Shown: in pieces, positions 1 to 5,597 of the stretch | How the letters are laid out: each line of letters begins with the position of its first letter | Position numbering within the stretch: position 1 is the first letter of the stretch | Position numbers and translations under genes: made by a program | NCBI GenBank assembly: GCA_031283745.1 | Contig: JAITBH010000071.1 | Coordinates: 1-7,991 of the forward strand | From: Candidatus Ectomicrobium neotermitis | Lineage (GTDB): Bacteria > Elusimicrobiota > Endomicrobiia > Endomicrobiales > Endomicrobiaceae | DNA length: 7,991 nt | Direction: 5' to 3' | Notes under the pieces: model-generated | The model's database searches: none | Told to the model about the DNA's origin: nothing | The model's input: the letters and a program-made list of their open reading frames with translations, nothing else

Positions 1-183
1 GATGAGAAAAACATAGAACTCTATGTCAACAAAGATAGATATGACAATGAATTTAAACGTGACATAAAAACAATTGTTGACAGTAACAATGTCATAATTA
101 TCGTCTATATGAGAGGCAACTTTTACAGCCAAAGATTTAAGGATGTTACAAATGTGTTTTATGAGTACCTCAACAGCAAGTGA
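1..183 (+). CDS. C-terminal fragment of unrecognised protein
   Basis: An open reading frame enters from the left edge in frame 1 and ends at the TGA at 181-183, giving 60 residues. The fragment is hydrophilic and rich in Asn, Asp and Lys, with one short hydrophobic strand (VIIIVYM, about residues 34-40) followed by an aromatic-rich stretch (NFYSQRF, VFYEYLNSK). It looks like the end of a folded soluble domain rather than a membrane segment. I do not recognise the family. The last two codons and the stop lie inside a 20-base string (176-195) that is also found, reverse-complemented, at the end of larB (4518-4537), so the final Ser-Lys and the stop appear to come from the intergenic repeat. The codon use is A+T-rich like the other genes. 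That it is coding is inferred from the long open frame, amino-acid make-up and direction. Confidence 0.65.
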   Translation, partial: DEKNIELYVNKDRYDNEFKRDIKTIVDSNNVIIIVYMRGNFYSQRFKDVTNVFYEYLNSK

Positions 184-221
184 TCAGTGGTTAGTATTAA
201 CGGCAAGTGGATAGTGATTAG
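181..221 (+). repeat. Degenerate 7-bp GTGATTA/GGTTAGT array
   Basis: The segment after the first gene contains GTGATCA, GTGGTTA, GTGGATA and GTGATTA words, a degraded version of the clean 7-bp arrays at 7251-7412. The TGA of the upstream gene is the first stop inside it. It shares 20 identical bases (176-195) with the larB 3' end. Confidence 0.75.
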
Positions 222-255
222 TGAAAGGCAACGGCAGCACTCGGGTGATGTAACC

Positions 256-393
256 TGTAGGGGCGGGTTTCAAACCCGCCCGTGTGGTCATTTTCGGGAT
301 AACGAAACGGCGGGCGGACAAGACGAAACTGGGTGGGTGGTTGCGGGGCGGAATTTGAAAAATGTGCGAAATTGGTTTTTTGCCGTGTCGTTG
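256..393 (+). repeat. Diverged copy of the 7487-7625 element half
   Basis: By eye this block aligns along its whole length with 7487-7625 at roughly 85-90% identity. Both begin TGTAGGGG, pass through the palindrome, then GTGTGGTCATTT, CGGGATAA, GAAACGGCGG, TTGCGGGGCGGAATTTG, and end near CGTTG. This copy lacks the second, inverted palindrome that closes the 7484-7715 element and instead runs straight into a T/G-rich tract and a 10-bp array. It therefore looks like a truncated or recombined copy. Confidence 0.75.
261..281. repeat. G-rich palindrome, C/G variant
   Basis: Perfect 10-bp arms GGGCGGGTTT (261-270) and AAACCCGCCC (272-281) around a single central base. The copies at 7492-7512, 5852-5872 and 7687-7707 have A in place of C in one arm and T in place of G in the other, so pairing is kept. 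No U-run follows on either side, so it is not a standard intrinsic terminator. Confidence 0.85.
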
Positions 394-420
394 TTTTTGT
401 TTTTGTCGTGTCGTGGCAGT

Positions 421-457
421 TCCCTTTCGTCCCCTTTTGCTCCCCTTTCTTTCCCTG
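421..457 (-). repeat. 10-bp-period G-run array
   Basis: On the - strand four runs of three or four G are separated by 6-7 A-rich bases. The array belongs to the family at 4437-4464, 5560-5597, 5739-5766, 5901-5948 and 7749-7810. The flanking GTCGTGGCAGTTCCCTT (413-429) recurs at 5893-5909, showing that the array and its flank move together. Confidence 0.8.
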
Positions 458-463
458 CCGTTC

Positions 464-477
464 CGGGTGGAACGCCC
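464..477 (+). repeat. CGGGTGGAACGCCC hairpin motif
   Basis: This 14-base motif recurs identically at 4472-4485 and, reverse-complemented, in the 70-bp tandem units (7234-7247, 7304-7317, and with one change at 7374-7387). On this strand GGGTG can pair with CGCCC (one G-U pair) around GAA. At 4472 the flanking CGTTC can alternatively pair with GAACG. Confidence 0.7.
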
Positions 478-521
478 ACAAAGCTGTTAAGTTGTAGAAA
501 TATGAGTTAAGGAGGTAAAAA

Positions 522-941
522 ATGTTATGGGTTTCTTGGATAGTATGCGTTTTCGTCTTGATAATTTTAGAAATTAGCACAACTTCGATGTTTTTCTTTA
601 CCTGTTTTGCGATAGGTTCTTTGGCGGCTGCAGTGTTGGCTTTTTTCGGTGCACCAAACATCGCACAATATCTGGTTTGTGCGACAGTGTCTGTGTTGTC
701 TTTGCTTATTATTCGTCCAATTTTTCAAAAAGTTATGAAAAAAAGTTCTGATGTCAGAACAAATGTTGATTCTTTAATAGGTAGAGAAGCAGTCGTAACG
801 CAGGAGATTGCTCCGTTTAAGGATGGTTTTGTGAAAGTCGGAGGGGAAGTTTGGCTGGCTCAAAGCGATACGATTTTTAATGAAGGGGATATTGTGAAAG
901 TGGAAAGCATCAGCGGGACGAAAGTAAAAGTAACAAAATAA
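522..941 (+). CDS. nfeD: NfeD-like membrane protein, short form
   Basis: A 139-residue protein with the short NfeD architecture. Three hydrophobic segments lie at about residues 5-18, 22-43 and 48-66, followed by a charged linker (KVMKKSSDVRT) and a C-terminal beta-rich domain from about 82 to 139 with the NfeD start (SLIGREAVVTQEIAP) and a repeated V-K-V pattern expected of its OB fold. There is no ClpP-like protease domain, so it is the short class rather than the long membrane-protease class. Members are usually encoded beside SPFH proteins and are thought to act with them in membrane organisation; the exact role is unsettled. The start is set by an excellent AAGGAGGT (509-516) five bases before ATG. 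The stop TAA overlaps the ribosome site of the following SPFH gene, indicating one transcript. Confidence 0.9.
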   Translation: MLWVSWIVCVFVLIILEISTTSMFFFTCFAIGSLAAAVLAFFGAPNIAQYLVCATVSVLSLLIIRPIFQKVMKKSSDVRTNVDSLIGREAVVTQEIAPFKDGFVKVGGEVWLAQSDTIFNEGDIVKVESISGTKVKVTK

Positions 942-953
942 AAGGAGGCGTTT

Positions 954-1895
954 ATGTTTTCATTGGAAGCTGTTCTTGTTTTAGTAATTTTGTTTTTTGT
1001 CGTGATTTTTGTGTCTAACTCGATAAGGATTATCAGGCAATATGAGAGGGGTTTGGTGGAAACTTTGGGCAAGTATTCCAGCACCAGAAATCCCGGTCCA
1101 AATATCTTGGTGCCGATTTTCCAGAGAATGATACGGGTAGATATGAGAGAAAGAGTTATCGATGTTCCGCCGCAGAGCGTTATCACAAAAGACAATGTCT
1201 CGGTTGTCGTCGACGCTATAATTTATTTCCAAGTTACAGACCCAGTAAAAGTCGTCTATAACATTGAAAATTTTGCTTTAGCAGCACTCAAGCTTGCCCA
1301 GACAAATTTGAGAAATGTTATCGGCGATATGGAGCTTGATAGCACCCTGACCTCAAGAGAAAAAATTAACTCCCAGCTAAGAATTGTTATGGACGAAGCG
1401 ACTGATAAGTGGGGCGTGAAAGTTACCAGAGTTGAGATTCAAAAAATCGATCCTCCAAAAGATATTACCGATGCGATGTCTAAGCAGATGAAAGCCGAGA
1501 GAGAAAAGAGAGCAAACATTTTGGAAGCTGAAGGGTTGAGGCAGGCTGCAATTCTGAAGGCTGAGGGTGCAAGGCAGGCAGTGATTTTAGAGGCTGAGGC
1601 AGTAAAAGAAAAGCAGGCTCTTGAAGCTGAGGGTGAGGCGACTGCAATAAAGCAAGTTGCTGATGCTGAAAAATACAGGATAGGCATAGTTTATGAGGCT
1701 ATCCATTCGGGCAGGCCGACTAATGATCTTATTGCCATCAAGTATCTTGAAGCCCTTGAGAAAGTTGCCGACGGGAAAGCGACGAAAATTTTCTTGCCTT
1801 TAGAAAGCGTCGGGATTACGGCATCAATTGGAGGAGTTGCGGAGCTGTTTAAGGATCCTGAAACCCTTAAAAAATTGACACCTCCTCAGAAGTAA
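954..1895 (+). CDS. SPFH/band-7 (stomatin-like) membrane protein
   Basis: A 313-residue protein of the stomatin/QmcA/paraslipin class. One N-terminal hydrophobic anchor (about residues 4-22) is followed directly by the SPFH domain (about 25-185) with family landmarks: IRQYERGLVETLGKY, NPGPNILVPIFQRM, MRERVIDVPPQSVITKDNVSV, and AQTNLRNVIGDMELDSTLTSR. A long Ala/Glu/Lys helix (about 172-240) with near-repeats EAEGLRQAAIL, KAEGARQAVIL and EAEAVKEKQAL is the expected coiled coil for oligomer rings. The tail keeps IFLPLES. Such proteins form large membrane-bound assemblies that scaffold microdomains and can modulate FtsH-type proteases; that role is family knowledge, not shown here. AAAGGAGG (941-948) lies five bases before ATG. 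The upstream neighbour is its usual NfeD partner, and the downstream hemW abuts with no gap. Confidence 0.93.
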   Translation: MFSLEAVLVLVILFFVVIFVSNSIRIIRQYERGLVETLGKYSSTRNPGPNILVPIFQRMIRVDMRERVIDVPPQSVITKDNVSVVVDAIIYFQVTDPVKVVYNIENFALAALKLAQTNLRNVIGDMELDSTLTSREKINSQLRIVMDEATDKWGVKVTRVEIQKIDPPKDITDAMSKQMKAEREKRANILEAEGLRQAAILKAEGARQAVILEAEAVKEKQALEAEGEATAIKQVADAEKYRIGIVYEAIHSGRPTNDLIAIKYLEALEKVADGKATKIFLPLESVGITASIGGVAELFKDPETLKKLTPPQK

Positions 1896-2975
1896 ATGTC
1901 TGTCGGCTTATACATTCATATTCCGTTTTGCCGTAAGAAATGTTTTTACTGCGATTTTTTTTCGATCGAGAGTCCACTTATCGGCAAAATGGAAATTGAA
2001 GCTGACGAATATGTCGGCAGTTTAATAAGCCAAATTGAACACATTAAGCAGGTTGAAACGATCTATATTGGAGGGGGAACGCCAACGGTTTTGCCCGACG
2101 AGAGTTTGGAAAATTTGCTTGGCGCACTTGAAAAATTTTCTGCTATCGAGCAGACGATAGAAGCAAACCCCGAATCTTTGAGCCTCAAAAAGTTGGAACT
2201 ATTTCGCAAAGCCCGCATAAACAGATTGAGTTTAGGCTTGCAGTCCTCAAATGACGCACTATTAAAAAAGCTCGGCAGAGTTCATAATTTTGAAACTTTT
2301 TGCCGAGCATTTTTTTTGGCACGAAAAGCTGGTTTTGAAAATATCAATGTCGATTTAATTTATGGACATCCCTCACAAACTCTTGAGGATTGGCATAAAG
2401 ATTTGAACAAAGTTTTGGAGCTTGCCCCTGAACATATTTCGCTCTACCCTTTGACTGTTGAGGCGGGAACAGTGTTTGCAAAAAATTCCGTCAAAACTGA
2501 CGACAATTTGCAGCGGCTGATGTATGAAAAAGCCTGCCAACTGCTTGATAAAAAATATGCCCATTATGAAATTTCAAACTGGGCAGTTGAGGCTAAAGAG
2601 TCAAAACATAATCTGAATTATTGGAGAGGGGGAAAGTATTTTGGAGTTGGTGCAGGCGCCGCGGGTTATATGGACGGAGTGCGGTATAAAAATGTTGCAG
2701 ACATAAAAGACTATATCGCAAAAATTAAAGACCGCAAAAGCCCGATAAGTGAGCAAGAAAATATCGACCCTCCCACCCAAGCTTTTGAAAAAATTATGCT
2801 GGGCTTGAGATTGTTAAATGAGGGGGTTGCTATCAAAAGTTTTGATGGTTTTAGGCGGGATACTTTGGAGAGGTTTTTACAAAATGGTGTTTTGATAGAC
2901 GATAAGGGCTTTATAAAAATAGCCCCGAACTTTGTTTTTGTTGCAAACTCAATCATCCTTGAGTTTATGCCTTAA
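1896..2975 (+). CDS. hemW: HemW, radical SAM heme chaperone
   Basis: A 359-residue radical SAM protein of the HemN/HemW family. The iron-sulfur cluster motif is C12-x3-C16-x2-C19 within HIPFCRKKCFYCDF. It is followed by GGGTPT (59-64, SAM binding), EANPES (89-94), NRLSLGLQS (109-117) and the family block HNLNYWRGGKYFGVGAGAAGY (238-258). A HemN C-terminal domain occupies about 290-359. It has the YCDF form and lacks the N-terminal extension and fourth cysteine of true coproporphyrinogen oxidase HemN, so HemW is preferred. HemW binds heme and delivers it to acceptor proteins; annotations as coproporphyrinogen oxidase are usually wrong. ATG directly follows the TAA of the SPFH gene, with only a weak AGAAG upstream, so translation is probably coupled to that gene. 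The last 27 bases overlap the 3' end of the opposing larC. Confidence 0.92.
   Translation: MSVGLYIHIPFCRKKCFYCDFFSIESPLIGKMEIEADEYVGSLISQIEHIKQVETIYIGGGTPTVLPDESLENLLGALEKFSAIEQTIEANPESLSLKKLELFRKARINRLSLGLQSSNDALLKKLGRVHNFETFCRAFFLARKAGFENINVDLIYGHPSQTLEDWHKDLNKVLELAPEHISLYPLTVEAGTVFAKNSVKTDDNLQRLMYEKACQLLDKKYAHYEISNWAVEAKESKHNLNYWRGGKYFGVGAGAAGYMDGVRYKNVADIKDYIAKIKDRKSPISEQENIDPPTQAFEKIMLGLRLLNEGVAIKSFDGFRRDTLERFLQNGVLIDDKGFIKIAPNFVFVANSIILEFMP
2945..2966. promoter_or_regulatory. Dyad at the hemW/larC 3' overlap
   Basis: Perfect 8-bp arms AAACTCAA (2945-2952) and TTGAGTTT (2959-2966) around a 6-base loop lie across the overlapping ends of two convergent genes. No clear U-run follows on either strand, so it is at best a weak bidirectional terminator or pause site. 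Chance is possible, since the sequence also codes for both C-termini. Confidence 0.35.
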
Positions 2976-4244
2976 TTTGTCCTCAATTTCTTTAATGGTT
3001 AGCCCAGTTTTTTGTGAGAGATTGGCAAGGTCGTCAAATTCGGCCTTGCTTTTTTTTATGCCCCAGCCTCTGCCAGTTTTTACCCTAACATCCCCGATGT
3101 CTATTTTAACGGTTGAGATCTCCCTGTCCAAAATATACCGGTCGCAAACAGTTTTACGCACGCCAAATGTCGATGTGTGGCGTAGAATTAGCCCTGCAAA
3201 AAAATCTGCCTTATCCTCATCACATAGGCAGACAAGCAGAAAGCTCGGCCTATTCTTTTTCATAAAAACTGGAACGTTAAAAACATCTTTTGCTCCTTCC
3301 TTTAAGAGTAAGTTTGCGGCAAACCCCGCCGCCTCCCCCGTCATATCATCTAAGTTTGCACAAAGCTGTGCCACCCTATCTGTCGACCCGGTCGGGGAGC
3401 TTTCGTCGGTTTCGGCTAAAAAAGCCCTGAGGCAATTAGGTGCTGCAAAATCCTTTTTGCCCATGCCATAACCTATTTTTAAGGTTTTCATTTTTGTCAT
3501 CGGAGTAAAACTCTTGACGAAATGTTTAAGCAAAGCTGCCCCAGTCGGCGTGCAAAGTTCTCCTTTAACTGCTCCGCCAAAAGTTGGAACCCCCCGCAAA
3601 ATGTTTGCAGTCGCTGGAGCAGGAACAGGCATTATCCCGTGTGCACATTTCACAAATCCGCTCCCTACATGGATTGGCGATGCTAAAATCTCTTTTACCC
3701 CCAGCTTCTCAATTAAGATGCAGACGGTAACAATATCTGCCACAGCGTCCATATTTCCAAGCTCGTGAAAATGTATCTGCTCAACACTTTGACCGTGAAC
3801 CTCAGCCTCAGCCTCAGCTATCAAGTGATATACAGCCAAAACGTTTTTCCTGACACTCTCAGAAATTGGCAAAGTCTCAATAATTTCTTTTATGTTTTTA
3901 TACCCCAGCCCCTGTTTGTGGGTATGGTGATGACTATGCTCGTGTTCGTGCTGGTGGTCGTGTTTATGTTCGTTATTATGGTCGTGGTCATGATTATGTT
4001 TGTGATCCTCATCAAAAGTTTCAATGTCCAAACTCTCCTCTTCTTGACCCTTAAAACTCACCTCAAACCTTGTCCCTTTTATTCCCAGTTTTGACACTTG
4101 CTCAAAGCCTGTTTTTAATCCCTCAATTCCCAAAGAGTTGAGCTGCTTTAAAAAATCCTCTTTGTCGTCTATGAGTTCAAACAAAGCTGCGGCTAACATA
4201 TCTCCTGCGGCACCCATTGCACATTCAAAATACAGTGTTTTCAT
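2949..4244 (-). CDS. larC: LarC, nickel insertion protein of NPN cofactor
   Basis: A 431-residue LarC. LarC puts nickel into the bis-thiocarboxylate pyridinium mononucleotide, in a CTP-dependent step, to finish the nickel-pincer nucleotide first known from lactate racemase. Family landmarks are the N-terminal FECAMGAAGDML (6-17), IHFHELGNMDAVADIV (157-172), GIMPVPAPATANIL (203-216), ELCTPTGAALL (229-239), and the C-terminal-domain blocks NLDDMTGEAAGF (297-308) and VPVFMKKNRPSF (324-335). A histidine-rich stretch (81-109, 15 His alternating with Asp, Glu, Lys, Asn) lies between the N-terminal segment and the rest, a likely nickel reservoir. The gene is one continuous frame, unlike Lactiplantibacillus plantarum, where LarC is made by ribosomal frameshifting. 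AGGAG (4254-4250) lies five bases before ATG, and a terminator-like hairpin ends directly upstream of it. larB lies upstream on the same strand. Confidence 0.95.
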   Translation of the reverse strand: MKTLYFECAMGAAGDMLAAALFELIDDKEDFLKQLNSLGIEGLKTGFEQVSKLGIKGTRFEVSFKGQEEESLDIETFDEDHKHNHDHDHNNEHKHDHQHEHEHSHHHTHKQGLGYKNIKEIIETLPISESVRKNVLAVYHLIAEAEAEVHGQSVEQIHFHELGNMDAVADIVTVCILIEKLGVKEILASPIHVGSGFVKCAHGIMPVPAPATANILRGVPTFGGAVKGELCTPTGAALLKHFVKSFTPMTKMKTLKIGYGMGKKDFAAPNCLRAFLAETDESSPTGSTDRVAQLCANLDDMTGEAAGFAANLLLKEGAKDVFNVPVFMKKNRPSFLLVCLCDEDKADFFAGLILRHTSTFGVRKTVCDRYILDREISTVKIDIGDVRVKTGRGWGIKKSKAEFDDLANLSQKTGLTIKEIEDKLRHKLKDD

Positions 4245-4254
4245 TTTTTCTCCT

Positions 4255-4281
4255 AAAAAAGCCGCCCCAACTTTTGGACGG
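4255..4281 (-). terminator. Intrinsic terminator/attenuator in larC leader
   Basis: Reading the - strand, CCGTCC (4281-4276) pairs with GGGCGG (4267-4262) around an 8-base loop, then C and six U (4260-4255). One pair is a G-U wobble that would be a C-A mismatch on the + strand, so the hairpin suits - strand RNA only. AGGAG of larC follows the U-run with no gap. Function as an attenuator, or as a stop for larB read-through, is inferred. Confidence 0.55.
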
Positions 4282-4309
4282 GACGATTTTTTCTATTTTT
4301 AATTTCTGT

Positions 4310-4343
4310 TTTCTACTCGATGATTATTTCTACTCGTTGATTT
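4310..4343. repeat. 17-bp tandem direct repeat upstream of larC
   Basis: TTTCTACTCGATGATTA (4310-4326) is followed at once by TTTCTACTCGTTGATTT (4327-4343), 15 of 17 bases alike. It lies 66-99 bases before the larC start in otherwise unique A+T-rich sequence and differs from the other repeat classes. It could be a two-site operator or simple slippage. Confidence 0.6.
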
Positions 4344-4380
4344 TTTATCCTGCCCTCTGGGGTATTTGGGAAATGTGGAT

Positions 4381-4394
4381 TTTTGGAACCAAAA
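4381..4394. promoter_or_regulatory. TTTTGG-N2-CCAAAA palindrome
   Basis: Perfect 6-bp arms with a 2-base centre lie in the unique part of the larB-larC spacer, about 140 bases before larC. The shape suits a dimeric DNA-binding protein, but nothing identifies one. Confidence 0.25.
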
Positions 4395-4436
4395 GCACCC
4401 AGTCTTGTCTTGTTTTTGTCTTTGCTTTTTGTCGTT

Positions 4437-4464
4437 CCCTAATCACTAACCCCTTTCTTTCCCC
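4437..4464 (-). repeat. Hybrid 10-bp / 7-bp repeat array
   Basis: On the - strand, GGGGAAAGAAAGGGG (10-bp class) runs straight into TTAGTGATTA and another GGG. The 7-bp word is thus inserted between two G-runs and keeps them regularly spaced. It shows that the two repeat classes recombine or arise together. A second junction of the same kind is at 7791-7800. Confidence 0.65.
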
Positions 4465-4471
4465 TGCCGTT

Positions 4472-4485
4472 CGGGTGGAACGCCC
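4472..4485 (+). repeat. CGGGTGGAACGCCC hairpin motif, copy 2
   Basis: Identical to 464-477, and preceded as there by a C-run array and TGCCGTTC. Here CGTTC (4468-4472) can also pair with GAACG (4478-4482). Confidence 0.65.
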
Positions 4486-4510
4486 GCCGAGTAGTTTGCC
4501 GTTGCCGTTC

Positions 4511-4537
4511 ACTAATCACTAACCACTGATCACTTGC
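4511..4537 (-). repeat. 7-bp array overlapping the larB stop
   Basis: On the + strand the words ACTAATC, ACTAACC, ACTGATC and ACTTGCC follow in 7-base register. The larB TGA (4532-4530) and its last codons lie inside. Bases 4518-4537 are the exact reverse complement of 176-195. Confidence 0.8.
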
Positions 4538-5303
4538 CGCTACCCACTTGCTGGTTTATTCGATTAGCCAAAAACCCCGCCCCAAACCCATTGTCGATAT
4601 TTACCACGCTCACCCCTGCAGCACAAGAATTTAACATTGCAAGCAGAGGTGCAAGGCCGCCAAAACTCGCCCCATACCCAACGCTTGTGGGAACTGCAAT
4701 CACAGGACAGCTGACCAATCCGCCAATTACAGATGACAAAGCACCTTCCATTCCTGCAACCGCAACAATCGCTCTGGCTTTCGTCAAAATTTCCATATGA
4801 GCCAAAAGTCTATGCAGTCCCGAAACCCCAACATCATAAATTCTCTCGACCTTGCTTCCTAAAGTTTCAGCTGTCAAAGCAGCTTCCTCGCTTACCGATA
4901 TATCGCTCGTCCCCGCCGAGGCAATCACAACCAGACCAACTCCCTCTTTTTTGACTGGGGAGACAACCCCAAGTGCAGCGTCCGAATGATAATCGATGTC
5001 AATATTGTTAGCTTTCAAAAAATCTGCAACCTGTGGGCTTATGCGGGTTATCAAAATATTGCCCAAACCATTAGAAATCATATGTGAAACAATGCCCAAA
5101 ATCTGCTCTGGAGTTTTATGCTGACCATAAATTACCTCAGCAATGCCCTGTCTCAAACCCCTGTGATAGTCAATTTTTGCATACCCCAAATCCTCAAAAG
5201 GTGCCTTCTGCAATGAAAAAAGGGCATCTTGAGGGGAAACTTTACCCTCTTTGACCTTATTTAACAGCTCCAAAACTTCATTTTTATCATTCATCTTTGC
5301 CAT
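4530..5303 (-). CDS. larB: LarB, NPN cofactor biosynthesis carboxylase
   Basis: A 257-residue LarB, a PurE-like enzyme that carboxylates and hydrolyses nicotinic acid adenine dinucleotide to pyridinium-3,5-biscarboxylic acid mononucleotide, the first step to the nickel-pincer nucleotide. Landmarks: LGYAKIDYHRGLRQGIAEVIYG (39-60), ASAGTSDISVSEEA (128-141), YDVGVSGLHRLL (156-167), VAGMEGALSSVIGGL (182-196), AVPTSVGYGASFGGL (203-217) and NIDNGFGAGFLA (235-246). C227 in MLNSCAAG aligns with the active-site cysteine described for LarB. GGGAGG (5313-5308) four bases before the first ATG supports this start; Met4 is an alternative. The tail QQVGSGK and the stop are read from the 7-bp repeat, so the ancestral end was probably near Arg248. 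larC, which acts last in the pathway, lies 285 bases downstream behind repeats. Confidence 0.95.
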   Translation of the reverse strand: MAKMNDKNEVLELLNKVKEGKVSPQDALFSLQKAPFEDLGYAKIDYHRGLRQGIAEVIYGQHKTPEQILGIVSHMISNGLGNILITRISPQVADFLKANNIDIDYHSDAALGVVSPVKKEGVGLVVIASAGTSDISVSEEAALTAETLGSKVERIYDVGVSGLHRLLAHMEILTKARAIVAVAGMEGALSSVIGGLVSCPVIAVPTSVGYGASFGGLAPLLAMLNSCAAGVSVVNIDNGFGAGFLANRINQQVGSGK

Positions 5304-5314
5304 TTGCCCTCCCA

Positions 5315-5480
5315 GTTGTTGATTTTGTTTTTGCCTTTGATGTTGCCGTTATCGTGGTTGTTGCCTTTTTGGCGTTGTCTTTGCCGTTGCAGTTGTAGTT
5401 GCCTTGTCTTGGTCGTTCACTGCCGTTTGCCGTTGTCTTTTCCGCCCCCTAACCCTGCCGTTCTGGTCGTTGCCGTTCAC
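5315..5480 (-). repeat. U-poor AAC-GGC/AAC-GAC leader of larB
   Basis: On the - strand this is a run of A/C-rich triplet-like words (AACGGC, AACGAC, GGCAAC, GACAAC) with very little T: about seven T in the 127 bases nearest larB. The same words appear in shorter form at 7278-7297, 7412-7431 and 229-236. If transcribed, it would be a nearly unstructured leader in front of the larB ribosome site. Confidence 0.55.
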
Positions 5481-5483
5481 TAA

Positions 5484-5503
5484 CCTGCCAAGAGACAGGC
5501 AGG
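5484..5503. repeat. Hairpin CCTGCC/GGCAGG
   Basis: Perfect 6-bp stem around an 8-base purine-rich loop, member of a family with 5538-5557, 5598-5614, 5828-5851 and 7664-7685. Compared with the CCCGCC/GGCGGG members, the third pair is T-A instead of C-G. Confidence 0.7.
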
Positions 5504-5537
5504 CATGCCACTAATCACTTGCCGTTTTTGTCGCCTG

Positions 5538-5557
5538 CCCGCCTTCCTTTCGGCGGG
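5538..5557. repeat. Hairpin CCCGCC/GGCGGG
   Basis: Perfect 6-bp stem around an 8-base loop. The loop is purine-rich on the - strand, so this copy is inverted relative to 5484-5503. It directly precedes the 10-bp array at 5560. Confidence 0.7.
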
Positions 5558-5559
5558 TT

Positions 5560-5597
5560 CCCTTTCTTTCCCTTTCGTTCCCTTTTTTTCCCTGACC
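5560..5597 (-). repeat. 10-bp-period G-run array
   Basis: Five GGG runs on the - strand, spaced by 3, 7, 7 and 7 bases (TCA, AAAAAAA, AACGAAA, AAAGAAA). It fits the loose pattern for a four-tract G-quadruplex at its maximum loop length of seven. Confidence 0.8.

Larger units (their letters stand above)
184..508. other. Repeat-filled spacer, no gene
   Basis: No credible gene is present; the frames open here read low-complexity repeat on both strands. From left to right it holds a degenerate 7-bp array (181-221), a G-rich palindrome (261-281) inside a 138-bp block resembling 7487-7625, a T/G-rich stretch (about 376-420), a 10-bp-period C-run array (421-457), and a short motif with alternative hairpin pairings (464-477). 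The left half is oriented like the repeats after the upstream + strand gene. The right half is in the opposite orientation, so it looks like two repeat insertions joined tail to tail. A promoter for the nfeD operon probably lies in the more A+T-rich end (about 478-508), but I see no convincing -35/-10 pair. Confidence 0.7.

Noticed and set aside
261..281. Intrinsic terminator for the first gene
   Set aside because: The hairpin is strong, but the following bases (GTGTGGTCATTTT) contain no adjacent U-run, and identical structures occur in positions unrelated to gene ends.
187..661. Open frames on both strands over the first spacer
   Set aside because: They read through palindromes and low-complexity repeats, the products are repeat translations, and the - strand frame runs antisense into nfeD.
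3765..4094. Apparent hydrophobic Val/Met/Phe-rich frame on the + strand
   Set aside because: It is the antisense of the LarC histidine-rich stretch; CAT/CAC codons reversed give Met and Val. It lacks a ribosome site.
2949..4244. Programmed frameshift in larC
   Set aside because: The gene is one uninterrupted frame with both LarC halves, so no frameshift is needed here.
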